Origin: Woeseiaceae bacterium
GTDB lineage: Bacteria > Pseudomonadota > Gammaproteobacteria > Steroidobacterales > Woeseiaceae
Reading direction: 5' to 3'
Assembly: GCA_013138675.1 (NCBI GenBank)
Contig: WTCH01000092.1
Location: 1 to 18,171 of the forward strand
Length of the DNA stretch: 18,171 nucleotides
Shown here: one piece after another, positions 6,973 through 14,406 of the stretch
Numbering within the stretch: position 1 is the stretch's first letter
Layout of the letters: the number at the start of each line of letters is the position of its first letter
The notes under the pieces: generated by a model
What the model was told of the DNA's origin: nothing
Databases searched by the model: none
What the model saw: the letters and a program-made list of their open reading frames with translations, nothing else
Program-made: the position numbers and the translations under genes

Positions 6973-8322
6973 ATGAGTGACGATTATTCCGACAAGAACC
7001 CTGACCTGGGACGCCTGTATCCCGCGCATGTATCCGCTGTCTGCGCCCGGCACGATCATGCGCTGGAGAATTCGGGGGCGGCACACGCTGTCATTTTTTC
7101 GGGTTGCCCGAAGACCGTGTTTTTCGACGATCAGCAATACCCCTTCAAAGCGAATGCGCACTTCGTCAGCTGGGCACCGTTGACGGGCCTGCCACTCTCT
7201 TACATCGTGCATACACCGGGTGAGACACCGCGGCTCATCTACTACTTGCCACACGACTACTGGCACCCGGTACCCGGCCTCCCTGATGGTTACTGGACAG
7301 CCCAATTCGATATTCGTGTAGTGCACACGATCGACGACATTGCGGCACACCTTCCCGACGATCGCGACAAATGCATACTAGTTGGCGAAATCGACGATGA
7401 GGCCCATGCGTTCGGCATCGAGCGTATTAACCCGACATCGGCGGTCAATATCCTGCACTATGCGCGCGGCGTAAAAACGGAGTATGAACTGGCCTGCACG
7501 CGGCTCGCATCGAGGCGGGGTGCCGCCGGGCACCACGCAGCCGAGAGCGCTTTTCGCGATGGCCTGTCAGAGTTTGAGATACACCGCGCCTACTGCAAGG
7601 CGGTGAGCCATGCCGATAACGAACTTCCCTACTCCAATATCGTGGCACTGAATGCACACAGCGCCGTGCTCCACTACACCGACATGGACAGGGAGCCACC
7701 CAGTGAGATTCGCTCATTCCTGATTGATGCCGGGGGCCAGGTACAGGGTTACGCGTCGGATATCACGCGCACCTACTCGTACCAGGACGCCCGCTTCGCC
7801 GAGCTTGTTGAGCGCATGGATGCGGCACAGCTCGACATTGTTTCCCGCATTCGCGCAGGTGTCGACTACCGCGATCTGCATGTCGAAACCCATCGCATTC
7901 TTGCCGCAGTGCTCGTAGAGGCTGGCATCGCCAACGGCGAGCCGGATACCCTGCTGGCCACCGGCGTCAGCTCCGCCTTCTTCCCGCATGGCCTGGGCCA
8001 TTTGCTCGGTGTGCAGGTGCATGATGTGGGGGGCTTCATGGAAAACGAGACCGGCACTACGATCGACCCACCAAGTGGCCACCCGTTCCTGCGGCTGACC
8101 CGCGCACTCGAACCGAACATGGTGCTGACTGTCGAGCCGGGTATTTACGTTATTGATATGCTGCTTGAAAACTTGCGCGGCACGCAGGCTGAAAATCACG
8201 TGAACTGGGATGACGTTGACTGGTTACGCCCTTTCGGTGGTGTCCGCATCGAGGACAACGTGCGCGTCACAGCCGATGGCTGCGAGAACATGACGCGTGA
8301 TGCGTTTACTGCTCTTGCTTAG
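6973..8322 (+). CDS. pepQ: Xaa-Pro dipeptidase (prolidase), PepQ type, M24B family
   Basis: 449 residues from the chosen ATG (E. coli PepQ has 443). Hydrolyses X-Pro dipeptides in the cytoplasm using two metal ions. All five ligands of the pita-bread fold are present: D252 (FLIDAGG), D263 (YASDITRT), H339 (FFPHGLGH), E388 (LTVEPGIY) and E427 (GGVRIEDN). The N-terminal domain carries 'FLDDHPYPFK'-like FFDDQQYPFKAN (50-61) and YLPHDYWH (91-98), which distinguish PepQ from PepP. The start is uncertain: ATG at 6973 leaves a short N-terminus as in relatives; ATG 6964, ATG 6937 and GTG 6919 are in frame, none with an ideal Shine-Dalgarno. PepQ enzymes of this clade can also hydrolyse organophosphate-type esters (family knowledge). 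Its 3' end overlaps the convergent SDR gene by 17 bp. Confidence 0.95.
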   Translation: MSDDYSDKNPDLGRLYPAHVSAVCARHDHALENSGAAHAVIFSGCPKTVFFDDQQYPFKANAHFVSWAPLTGLPLSYIVHTPGETPRLIYYLPHDYWHPVPGLPDGYWTAQFDIRVVHTIDDIAAHLPDDRDKCILVGEIDDEAHAFGIERINPTSAVNILHYARGVKTEYELACTRLASRRGAAGHHAAESAFRDGLSEFEIHRAYCKAVSHADNELPYSNIVALNAHSAVLHYTDMDREPPSEIRSFLIDAGGQVQGYASDITRTYSYQDARFAELVERMDAAQLDIVSRIRAGVDYRDLHVETHRILAAVLVEAGIANGEPDTLLATGVSSAFFPHGLGHLLGVQVHDVGGFMENETGTTIDPPSGHPFLRLTRALEPNMVLTVEPGIYVIDMLLENLRGTQAENHVNWDDVDWLRPFGGVRIEDNVRVTADGCENMTRDAFTALA

Positions 8323-9130
8323 CCTGCGCTTTTAGCCTGCGCTTTACGCGCGCTCCTTTGCGCTCAAGCACGGGCTGAATCAGCCTGCGCAACCACGGCA
8401 TCAGCGCGACGATGCGGGACAGGACTGCGGTGCTCCTTGGCATTGCCAGTTCTTTTTGCCGGTTGCTACATAGGTCCAATACTGCCTGAGCCACTTCTTC
8501 CGCGGTACTGATCGGTTGCGACATTGTCAGGTCGGCGACAACATCGAGATTGTCCATTATGAACCCAGTATCCACGGGGCCCGGCGACACCAGCGCCGTT
8601 TTGATATTCGTACCGCGCAGCTCTTCAAACAGTGCAAAGGTAAACGTGCGTAACCCCGACTTGGTCGCCGAATACGTCACCTGGTCAGGCAACGGTTGCC
8701 TGCCTGCAAGCGAGCCGACGTTGATGATCACGCCACCGCCCTGTTCATGAAGATAAGGCAGGACGAGTCTTGTCAACATGATCGGTGAGCGCAGATTGAC
8801 ATCGACCATCGTGCCGTGATCTTCGGCCGTGACCTCTTTGAACGGCCCTCTCTGGTGAAAGCCTGCATTGTTGATAAGGATGTCGATACGGCCAAATTCG
8901 AATTCGGCCTTCTTGAATACATCGACACAGGCATCTGCATCGGACACGTCCATTGCAAAGATCTCAACACGCGCCTTGTCGCGCAGCTCTTCGGCGATCT
9001 TCTCAAGGTTCTTCTTGTTGCGGGCGACAAGCATGAGGTTGGCACCGGCATCAGCGAATTTTCGTGCGGTGGCCGCACCGACACCTTCGGATCCGCCCGT
9101 GATGATGACGGTCTTGTCTTGAAATATCAT
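8306..9130 (-). CDS. Short-chain dehydrogenase/reductase (classical SDR)
   Basis: 274 residues, an NAD(P)-dependent oxidoreductase. The cofactor loop TGGSEGVG is at 11-18, with VARNKK (35-40) after beta-2; the R37 next to the strand favours NADP(H). NNAG is at 87-90, and the catalytic set is S140 (NVGSLAG), Y153 and K157 (YSATK). SPGPVDTGF (182-190) is also canonical. A basic tail (residues 248-274: RRLIQPVLERKG..., RVKRRLKAQAKQEQ) with a preceding MPWLRRL segment suggests membrane association, as seen in SDRs acting on lipid or acyl substrates (inference). The substrate is unknown. There is no evident Shine-Dalgarno before the ATG. The stop codon lies in a tandem repeat inside the 3' overlap with pepQ. 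Confidence 0.92.
   Translation of the reverse strand: MIFQDKTVIITGGSEGVGAATARKFADAGANLMLVARNKKNLEKIAEELRDKARVEIFAMDVSDADACVDVFKKAEFEFGRIDILINNAGFHQRGPFKEVTAEDHGTMVDVNLRSPIMLTRLVLPYLHEQGGGVIINVGSLAGRQPLPDQVTYSATKSGLRTFTFALFEELRGTNIKTALVSPGPVDTGFIMDNLDVVADLTMSQPISTAEEVAQAVLDLCSNRQKELAMPRSTAVLSRIVALMPWLRRLIQPVLERKGARVKRRLKAQAKQEQ
8319..8345. repeat. 13-bp tandem duplication in the pepQ/SDR 3' overlap
   Basis: TTAGCCTGCGCTT occurs twice head to tail (8319-8331 and 8332-8344, plus one more T). The first copy contains the pepQ stop TAG. On the minus strand both copies are read in different frames as the C-terminal tail of the SDR. With only one copy the SDR frame would miss its present TAA (8308-8306) and run about 31 residues further into pepQ to a TAA near 8226. 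Confidence 0.9.
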
Positions 9131-9155
9131 TTGAGAAGTTTACAGAAAACCAATT

Positions 9156-9202
9156 GTAGGAGGGGCTTTAGCCCCGATTTTCGCGGCTGAAGCCGCTCCT
9201 AA
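9156..9202. repeat. Inverted pair of REP elements (REPIN/BIME-like)
   Basis: Two related 22-bp units face each other across a 3-bp TTT spacer: 9156-9177 (begins GTAGGAGGGGCTTTAG, ends CCCCGA) and 9181-9202 (reverse strand begins TTAGGAGCGGCTTCAG, ends CCGCGA). Each unit is imperfectly palindromic: GGGGCT/AGCCCC in one, GCGGCT/AGCCGC in the other. The GTAGGAGCGGCTTCAGCCGCGA-type core is a known REP family in gammaproteobacteria mobilised by RAYT (TnpA-REP) transposases. The right-hand unit contains the stop codon of the acidic protein gene at 9199-9201. No RAYT gene is in the window. Confidence 0.85.
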
Positions 9203-9474
9203 AATCCGAAGTAGCTTTTTATCTTTTTCCACAACGACGATTCCCACCCATAGACCTCGAGAACATCCGGGCTCAGCGTGGCGACGGGCATTGTCGTGTC
9301 GGGTGCGGCTTCCTGGTTTGCAGCAACGTCTTCAGGCCGCAATTCAAGCATTCCTGATTTCCCGTCCCTGGATTCTGTCAGACCATCGACGGCGAGACTC
9401 AGATACGGCAACACGTCGTCGTCGACGATGTCGTCGTGAAACACAGCATCGGGGTCGAAAGCCTCTTTCGACAA
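9199..9474 (-). CDS. Small acidic protein of unknown function
   Basis: 91 residues from TTG at 9474-9472. I do not recognise the family. The N-terminal part is rich in Asp (DPDAVFHDDIVDDDVLPYLS, 7-26). The C-terminus ends in WESSLWKKIKSYFGF (77-91), an aromatic, basic amphipathic segment that might contact a membrane or partner. There is no signal peptide or metal motif. The frame stays open upstream to 9540 (reading ISNEKAFTGDDCVI just before the TTG) with no ATG, GTG or TTG. A good AAGGG precedes an ATC codon at 9516-9514, so the true start may be a non-standard codon or a mutated ATG. The stop lies within a REP unit. Codon use resembles the neighbours, which supports a real gene. Confidence 0.55.
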   Translation of the reverse strand: MSKEAFDPDAVFHDDIVDDDVLPYLSLAVDGLTESRDGKSGMLELRPEDVAANQEAAPDTTMPVATLSPDVLEVYGWESSLWKKIKSYFGF

Positions 9475-9571
9475 AATGACGCAGTCATCACCGGTAAATG
9501 CCTTTTCGTTGCTGATGGCTCTGATCCCTTGGTGGAATAGCTATAGATTAGTCCCTAACCGCCGGCCAAGC

Positions 9572-9587
9572 TGTGAGTCGGCTCACA
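9572..9587. promoter_or_regulatory. CRP-type operator, exact TGTGA-N6-TCACA
   Basis: TGTGAGTCGGCTCACA is a perfect 6-bp inverted repeat with a 4-bp centre, and matches the CRP-family core TGTGA-N6-TCACA at all ten defined positions. It lies in the non-coding 9475-9725 stretch between the divergent acidic-protein gene and the efflux operon, centred at 9579.5, 146 bp from the efflux ATG and 105 bp from the TTG on the other side. It could serve either promoter. Whether the organism has a CRP/Vfr/Clp regulator is not visible here. Confidence 0.5.
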
Positions 9588-9609
9588 AGACATGAAACTC
9601 GCATTATTC

Positions 9610-9642
9610 CAATTAGAAACAATTAGTTACACTGTTTTAAAT
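9610..9642 (+). promoter_or_regulatory. CAATTAG direct repeat and weak promoter candidate for the efflux operon
   Basis: CAATTAG occurs at 9610-9616 and 9620-9626, a 10-bp period (one helical turn). This could be a tandem binding site for a regulator. A weak -35/-10 pair overlaps it: TTAGAA (9613-9618), 18 bp, TTAAAT (9637-9642). This would give a start near 9649 and put the CRP-like palindrome about 70 bp upstream. The matches are poor and the promoter call is tentative. Confidence 0.25.
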
Positions 9643-9725
9643 GCCGAAAATGGCCTTTTTTGTGGCGTTCAGGCTAAACTGTCGGGCCGGTGTAGTGAAT
9701 AAGACTCAAAGACCGAAGATCTCGC

Positions 9726-10805
9726 ATGCAGCAGCTACGAAAACTCCTTTTTCTGACGGCGATCCTTGCCCTTCTCGCAGCCTGCGAGGAAGAAACGGCT
9801 GCCAGCGCACGTGGCGGTTTCGGCGGCCCGGCCACGGTCATCACTCAGCAGGTCGAGTTACAGCATATCGTCGATAAAATTGATGCGCTCGGCACCGCAA
9901 ACGCCAATGAGTCCATCGAGATTCGGCCGCGTATTTCCAGCCTGATCGAGAGTTTCGCGTTTACGGAAGGCCAGAACGTCATGGCCGGCGACGTGCTAGT
10001 GCAGCTCGAAGACAATGAGATCGTCGCTGGCCTGACACTTGCAGAGGCGAACCTCTCTGAAAGCCGGAGTCTCTACAATCGCAGTAAATCGTTGGCCGAC
10101 ACCAACGCGATCTCTGCATCCACTCTCGATCAACTGCTCGCCCAGGTACGCGTCGACGAGGCATCGGTCGAAGCCGCCAAAGCGCGACTCGACAACACCG
10201 TTATTCGCGCGCCCTTCTCCGGCCGAGTGGGCTTGCGGCGCGTTAGCCCGGGGAGCTTCGTCAATACATCGACGGTAATTACGACGCTCGACGACGTCAG
10301 CCAGATCAAGCTCGACTTTGCTGTGCCCGCGATGTTTCTGACGGTCCTGTCAGAAGGGATGAACATATCTGCCCAGAGCCTCGTGTACCCGGATCGGATT
10401 TTTGAAGGCGCAGTCGCCAGCATCGATACGCGGCTGGATCCGATCTCCCGCGCGGTCCAGGTACGCGCTGTCATTCCTAATGAAGACGGCCTTCTCAAAC
10501 CCGGCATGTTCATGTCGGTAGACCTCCAGCGTGATCGCGGTGAGGTTGTCGTCGCGCCAGAACAAGCCATCGTTCCTGAGGGCGACAACCAGTATGTCTA
10601 CGTCGTTGCTGGCGGCGTTGCCGAGAAGAGGCGTGTCCAACTCGGCCGGCGCATCCCCGGTTTTGTAGCCATCGAGGCCGGCCTCGAGGCAGGCGAATCG
10701 GTCATTACCGAAGGCACGCACAAGGTACGTGATGGGGCCGCAGTCGAGGTATTGGGCCAGCCTGCTGCACAACGTCCGGACCGCCCCGATCCGGACCTAA
10801 CCTAG
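9726..10805 (+). CDS. RND efflux periplasmic adaptor (membrane fusion protein), lipoprotein
   Basis: 359 residues. A lipoprotein signal ends in LLAAC with the lipidated Cys at C20, so the protein is anchored to the inner membrane facing the periplasm. The biotinyl-lipoyl-like half-motifs are RPRISSLIESFAF-TEGQNVMAGDVLVQLED (68-96) and NTVIRAPFSGRVGLR (157-171), flanking a short alpha-helical hairpin at about 98-155. A beta-barrel follows (about 190-265, with LKPGMFMSVDL at 257-267) and the membrane-proximal domain (VVVAPEQAIVPEG, 274-286). The layout is that of HlyD/AcrA-type adaptors that link an RND pump to an outer-membrane channel. The pump gene starts 9 bp downstream, indicating one operon. 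No outer-membrane factor gene is adjacent. Confidence 0.95.
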   Translation: MQQLRKLLFLTAILALLAACEEETAASARGGFGGPATVITQQVELQHIVDKIDALGTANANESIEIRPRISSLIESFAFTEGQNVMAGDVLVQLEDNEIVAGLTLAEANLSESRSLYNRSKSLADTNAISASTLDQLLAQVRVDEASVEAAKARLDNTVIRAPFSGRVGLRRVSPGSFVNTSTVITTLDDVSQIKLDFAVPAMFLTVLSEGMNISAQSLVYPDRIFEGAVASIDTRLDPISRAVQVRAVIPNEDGLLKPGMFMSVDLQRDRGEVVVAPEQAIVPEGDNQYVYVVAGGVAEKRRVQLGRRIPGFVAIEAGLEAGESVITEGTHKVRDGAAVEVLGQPAAQRPDRPDPDLT

Positions 10806-10814
10806 GCCAGAGCG

Positions 10815-13800
10815 ATGCTGATCTCCGACGTTTCTGTTCGCCGGCCGGTATTCGCGGCCGTTATATCGCTGATACTGGTCATTGTTGGGCTGATGTCGGT
10901 TTCCAGCATGACCGTTCGCGAGTATCCTGCGATCGAACGCCCAATCGTCTCGGTTACGACGAACTACCGAGGCGCGGCATCAGACATTGTTGAGCGGCGC
11001 GTTACGCAAGTACTCGAAGACCAGCTCGCCGGGATTTCCGGTATTACCAAGATATCGTCAACGAGCTACGACGAGCGATCCATTATCAACCTGGAATTCA
11101 CGGCAGACATCGACGATGCCGCCAATGATGTCCGCGATCGCGTATCCAGAGTGCTCGGCATGCTGCCAGAAGAATCGGATCCGCCGACGATTAACAAGCA
11201 GGATGCGTCGGCTGAGACCACGATGTGGATTGACGTATCCAGCGACACGCTGTCAATCATGGAGGTTTCGGACTACGCCGAACGCTACCTGGTTGACACG
11301 TTCTCCAGCGTTGAAGGCGTGGCACAAATTCGCGGCAGCGGACGGCGGCGTCCGGCCATGCGCATCTGGATCGACCCAAAGCGTCTCGCGGCACGTGGAT
11401 TGACCGTTGGTGACATCGAAGGCGCGCTGCGTCGCGAGAATGTCCAGATACCGTCAGGCCGCCTCGAATCAAGTACGCGAGAATTCACGCTGCGCACCAA
11501 CACAGGATTGAGCTCCGTTGAAGATTTCCGGCGCTTGGTACTCCGCGAGGCAAGTGACAACTACCTGATCCGGCTTGGCGAAGTTGCGGACGTCGAACTT
11601 GCACCGGAGAACGTCAGAAGCTATTCCGCGACTGATGGCAGGGCCGGCATGTCGCTGGGAATTATTCCGCAGGCTCAGGCCAACATGCTGCGAGTCAACG
11701 AGGCCGTCAATCAGAGAATCGAGGAGCTCCAGTCTTCATTACCCAGCGGTATTAGCGTCTCGGTCAACATGGACACGTCAATGTTTATTCGGGCCTCACT
11801 CGTGGAGGTCGCCAAGGCGCTCGGTCTCGCGATGTTGCTCGTGCTGATCGTAATCTACGCATTTCTCGGCACTGTTCGTGCCACGATTATCCCTGCCCTG
11901 ACCATTCCGATTTCGATTATATCGGCCTTCATCGTCATGGCCGCCCTCGATTTCTCGATAAACACGCTCACGCTGCTCGGATTTGTCCTGGCAATCGGCC
12001 TGGTTGTCGATGATGCGATCGTTGTACTGGAGAATATCGTGCGACGAATCGAGAGCGGCGAACCAACTCTGTTGGCAGCGACCAACGGCAGTCATCAAAT
12101 TGGTTTTGCCGTCATCGCGACGACACTCGTTCTGGTCGCCGTGATACTCCCGGTGTCTTTTATGCCCGGCAATATCGGTCTGATCTTCGGTGAGTTTGGC
12201 ATTTCGTTGGCTGCAGCCGTGATCTTCTCCAGCCTGATCGCATTGACGCTCGTGCCGATGCTGACCTCAAAGTTGTTCTGGGATAATCGCCTGCACCGCG
12301 GCTGGGTCGCCCGCGTACTCGACAAATTCTTTCGTGCTTTGTCGGAAAGCTACGAACGCGTTGTTCGGCGTTCGATTCGGCATCCGGTCATTATCCTTAC
12401 ATCCGCGCTCGCGATTTTTGCTGGCGGCTTGAGCCTGCTCGGCATACTCCCGCAGGAATACATGCCTCGTGAAGACCGTGGCTTCGCGATGATCCGCCTG
12501 ACCGCTCCTGACGGCGCCAGCCTCGAATACACACTCAAGTACATTAACGCGGCCGAGAAAATCGTCTTGCAAGACGTTGCACGCGGCGACGTTCTTCGCG
12601 TACTCGGTCGCTCCGGAAGCTTTGGTGCCGGGAGCGATGTCAATACGGGCATGGTGATAGGGCCCCTGCAAGTGTGGTCAAAGCGTGACCGGTCTGCGAA
12701 CCAGATCGCGATGGCCTGGAATAGACAGTTGGCACAACTGCCAGGTGTACAGTCTTTCGCGTTCGCTCCAGGTGCCTGGAGCCTGGGGCAAAGCAGTCGC
12801 CCGCTCGCAATTGTGCTTGGGGGCCTGGACTATGATGAGTTGGCTGAATGGCGAGACATCGTAATTCGGGAAGCCCAGAAGATCCCCGGCTTATCCAATC
12901 TGGAATCGAACTATCGGGAGCGCAAACCGAAGATCGACGTGCGCATCGACCGGGACCGGGCCGCCGACCTTGGCGTGTCGCTCTCTAACATCGGGCGCAC
13001 GCTCGAGACCATTCTTGGCTCGCGGGTAGTGACAACGTTCATCGACGGTGGCGAGGAGTACAACGTTATCCTCCAGGGAAGCGATGAAGGACGACAAACC
13101 CCAAGCGACCTTGAGAGTATCTACGTGAGATCCGAAAGCTCCGGGCGGCTAATACCACTATCAAACCTGGTCGAGCTCGTGGAAATGGCGGGGCCTGTCG
13201 ACCTGCGCCGATTCGATCGCATGCGGTCGATTACGATCTCCGGGACGATAAATGAGGGTTATTCGCTGGGCGCCGCAATTACCGATCTGGAGAACATCGT
13301 CGAAGAGCACCTGCCGCCATCGGTACGGTTGAACTACGATGGTGAGTCGCGGGACTACAAGAGCACCGGCAATACCGTCTATACAACGTTTCTGCTCGCG
13401 CTCGTTATTGCCTACCTGGTGCTTGCGGCGCAGTTCGAGAGTTTCCGGCACCCGCTGATTATCATGACAACCGTACCGCTCGCGATAACAGGTGCCCTGG
13501 TGGGGCTCGTAGTATTTGGTTCAACGCTCAATGTCTACAGTCAGATCGGGGCAGTCATGCTCATCGGCCTGGCTGCGAAGAACGGCATCCTGATTGTCGA
13601 GTTCGCCAACCAGTTGCGCGACGGTGGTATGGAATTCAGGGAAGCCGTCATTCAGTCCTCCAAGACCCGGCTGCGCCCGGTCTTGATGACCAGTATGTGT
13701 ACAGCAGGTGGTTCGATTCCATTGATCCTTGCGACGGGTGCAGGCGCCCTGTCGAGGCAGTCGATCGGCGCGGTTGTGTTCTTCGGCGTGACCTTTTCAG

Positions 13801-13940
13801 TGATACTGACATTGATCGTCGTGCCGACCGTGTACGCCCTGGTTGCGAAGAACACGCACTCGCCCGAATACGTGGCGCATCTCATTGAGAAGCTTAAGGG
13901 CGAGGTTACTCCAGGCGCGGCCGAAAAATCGGGCGCATAA
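10815..13940 (+). CDS. RND efflux pump inner-membrane permease, HAE1 family
   Basis: 1041 residues, the usual AcrB/MexB-type length. A twelve-helix, twofold repeat layout: helix 1 at about 11-30, helices 2-6 at 333-490, helix 7 at 523-545, helices 8-12 at 855-1010, with two large periplasmic loops between. The proton-relay residues are present: D399 and D400 (GLVVDDA, helix 4) and K922 (LAAKNGI, helix 10). Acts as a trimer, using proton influx to expel drugs, dyes, detergents or metabolites from the periplasm. Substrates cannot be read from sequence. It is the second gene of a two-gene operon and converges on rplQ, with a shared terminator 2 bp after its stop codon. Confidence 0.96.
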   Translation: MLISDVSVRRPVFAAVISLILVIVGLMSVSSMTVREYPAIERPIVSVTTNYRGAASDIVERRVTQVLEDQLAGISGITKISSTSYDERSIINLEFTADIDDAANDVRDRVSRVLGMLPEESDPPTINKQDASAETTMWIDVSSDTLSIMEVSDYAERYLVDTFSSVEGVAQIRGSGRRRPAMRIWIDPKRLAARGLTVGDIEGALRRENVQIPSGRLESSTREFTLRTNTGLSSVEDFRRLVLREASDNYLIRLGEVADVELAPENVRSYSATDGRAGMSLGIIPQAQANMLRVNEAVNQRIEELQSSLPSGISVSVNMDTSMFIRASLVEVAKALGLAMLLVLIVIYAFLGTVRATIIPALTIPISIISAFIVMAALDFSINTLTLLGFVLAIGLVVDDAIVVLENIVRRIESGEPTLLAATNGSHQIGFAVIATTLVLVAVILPVSFMPGNIGLIFGEFGISLAAAVIFSSLIALTLVPMLTSKLFWDNRLHRGWVARVLDKFFRALSESYERVVRRSIRHPVIILTSALAIFAGGLSLLGILPQEYMPREDRGFAMIRLTAPDGASLEYTLKYINAAEKIVLQDVARGDVLRVLGRSGSFGAGSDVNTGMVIGPLQVWSKRDRSANQIAMAWNRQLAQLPGVQSFAFAPGAWSLGQSSRPLAIVLGGLDYDELAEWRDIVIREAQKIPGLSNLESNYRERKPKIDVRIDRDRAADLGVSLSNIGRTLETILGSRVVTTFIDGGEEYNVILQGSDEGRQTPSDLESIYVRSESSGRLIPLSNLVELVEMAGPVDLRRFDRMRSITISGTINEGYSLGAAITDLENIVEEHLPPSVRLNYDGESRDYKSTGNTVYTTFLLALVIAYLVLAAQFESFRHPLIIMTTVPLAITGALVGLVVFGSTLNVYSQIGAVMLIGLAAKNGILIVEFANQLRDGGMEFREAVIQSSKTRLRPVLMTSMCTAGGSIPLILATGAGALSRQSIGAVVFFGVTFSVILTLIVVPTVYALVAKNTHSPEYVAHLIEKLKGEVTPGAAEKSGA

Positions 13941-13942
13941 AA

Positions 13943-13966
13943 AAAGGCCGACAAAAATCGGCCTTT
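13943..13966. terminator. Bidirectional intrinsic terminator between the efflux and alpha operons
   Basis: A perfect 9-bp stem, AAAGGCCGA (13943-13951) and TCGGCCTTT (13958-13966), with a 6-nt loop CAAAAA. On the minus strand the stem ends in an unbroken run of seven T (complement of 13939-13945), making it a strong terminator for rplQ. On the plus strand the tract is TTTCTTC, weaker for the pump gene. The hairpin is the only such signal in the 62-bp gap. Confidence 0.85.
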
Positions 13967-13971
13967 CTTCG

Positions 13972-13993
13972 TCGCGACTGAAGTCGCTCCTAC
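13972..13993. repeat. Single REP element
   Basis: On the minus strand the 22-bp unit reads GTAGGAGCGACTTCAG then TCGCGA, the same family as the pair at 9156-9202. Its stem is GCGACT/AGTCGC, differing from the other units but still self-complementary. It lies between the rplQ stop and the shared terminator, so it would form part of the 3' untranslated end of the alpha operon mRNA. Confidence 0.75.
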
Positions 13994-14002
13994 ATATCTA
14001 AT

Positions 14003-14386
14003 TTACTCGGCTACAGCTTCCACTTCAGCTGCCAGCTCTGTGAGCATGACGATGGCCATCGGCGCTGCGTCACCTGGACGGGGGCCTGTCTTCAGGATGC
14101 GCAGGTAACCACCCGGCCGCTCCTTGAAACGAGGTCCGATTTCGGAGAACAGCTTGCCGACAGCAGCTTTGTCGCGCAGGCGATCAAAGGCCAGGCGGCG
14201 ATTCGCGACGCTGTCCTCTTTTGCAAGAGTAATCAGCGGCTCGACAACTCGGCGCAGTTCCTTAGCTTTGGGCAACGTTGTTTTGATCGTTTCGTGCATC
14301 AACATCGAGGTCGCCATATTACGAAACATGGCTTTGCGATGTGAGCTATTACGACCCAGTCGACGACCGGATTTTCTATGGCGCAT
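14003..14386 (-). CDS. rplQ: Ribosomal protein bL17
   Basis: 127 residues, matching E. coli bL17. The conserved opening is MRHRKSGRRLGRNSSHRKAM (1-20), followed by MLMHETIKTTLPKAKELR (28-45) and PLITLAKED (50-58). It binds 23S rRNA near the polypeptide exit tunnel. It is the last gene of the alpha operon, 20 bp after rpoA, with AGGA 8 bp before the ATG, and is followed by a REP unit and a strong terminator. Confidence 0.98.
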   Translation of the reverse strand: MRHRKSGRRLGRNSSHRKAMFRNMATSMLMHETIKTTLPKAKELRRVVEPLITLAKEDSVANRRLAFDRLRDKAAVGKLFSEIGPRFKERPGGYLRILKTGPRPGDAAPMAIVMLTELAAEVEAVAE

Positions 14387-14406
14387 TATTCTTTCCTAAA
14401 TATTTC

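Noticed and set aside
9641..9877. Plus-strand frame of 78 codons before and into the efflux adaptor
   Set aside because: Overlaps the adaptor gene in another frame and has no recognisable content; the lipoprotein frame from 9726 is clear.
9726..13940. Naming the pump as a specific system such as MexEF or AcrAB
   Set aside because: Motifs fix the family (HAE1 RND and HlyD-type adaptor) but not the subfamily or substrates, and no outer-membrane channel or dedicated regulator gene is adjacent.
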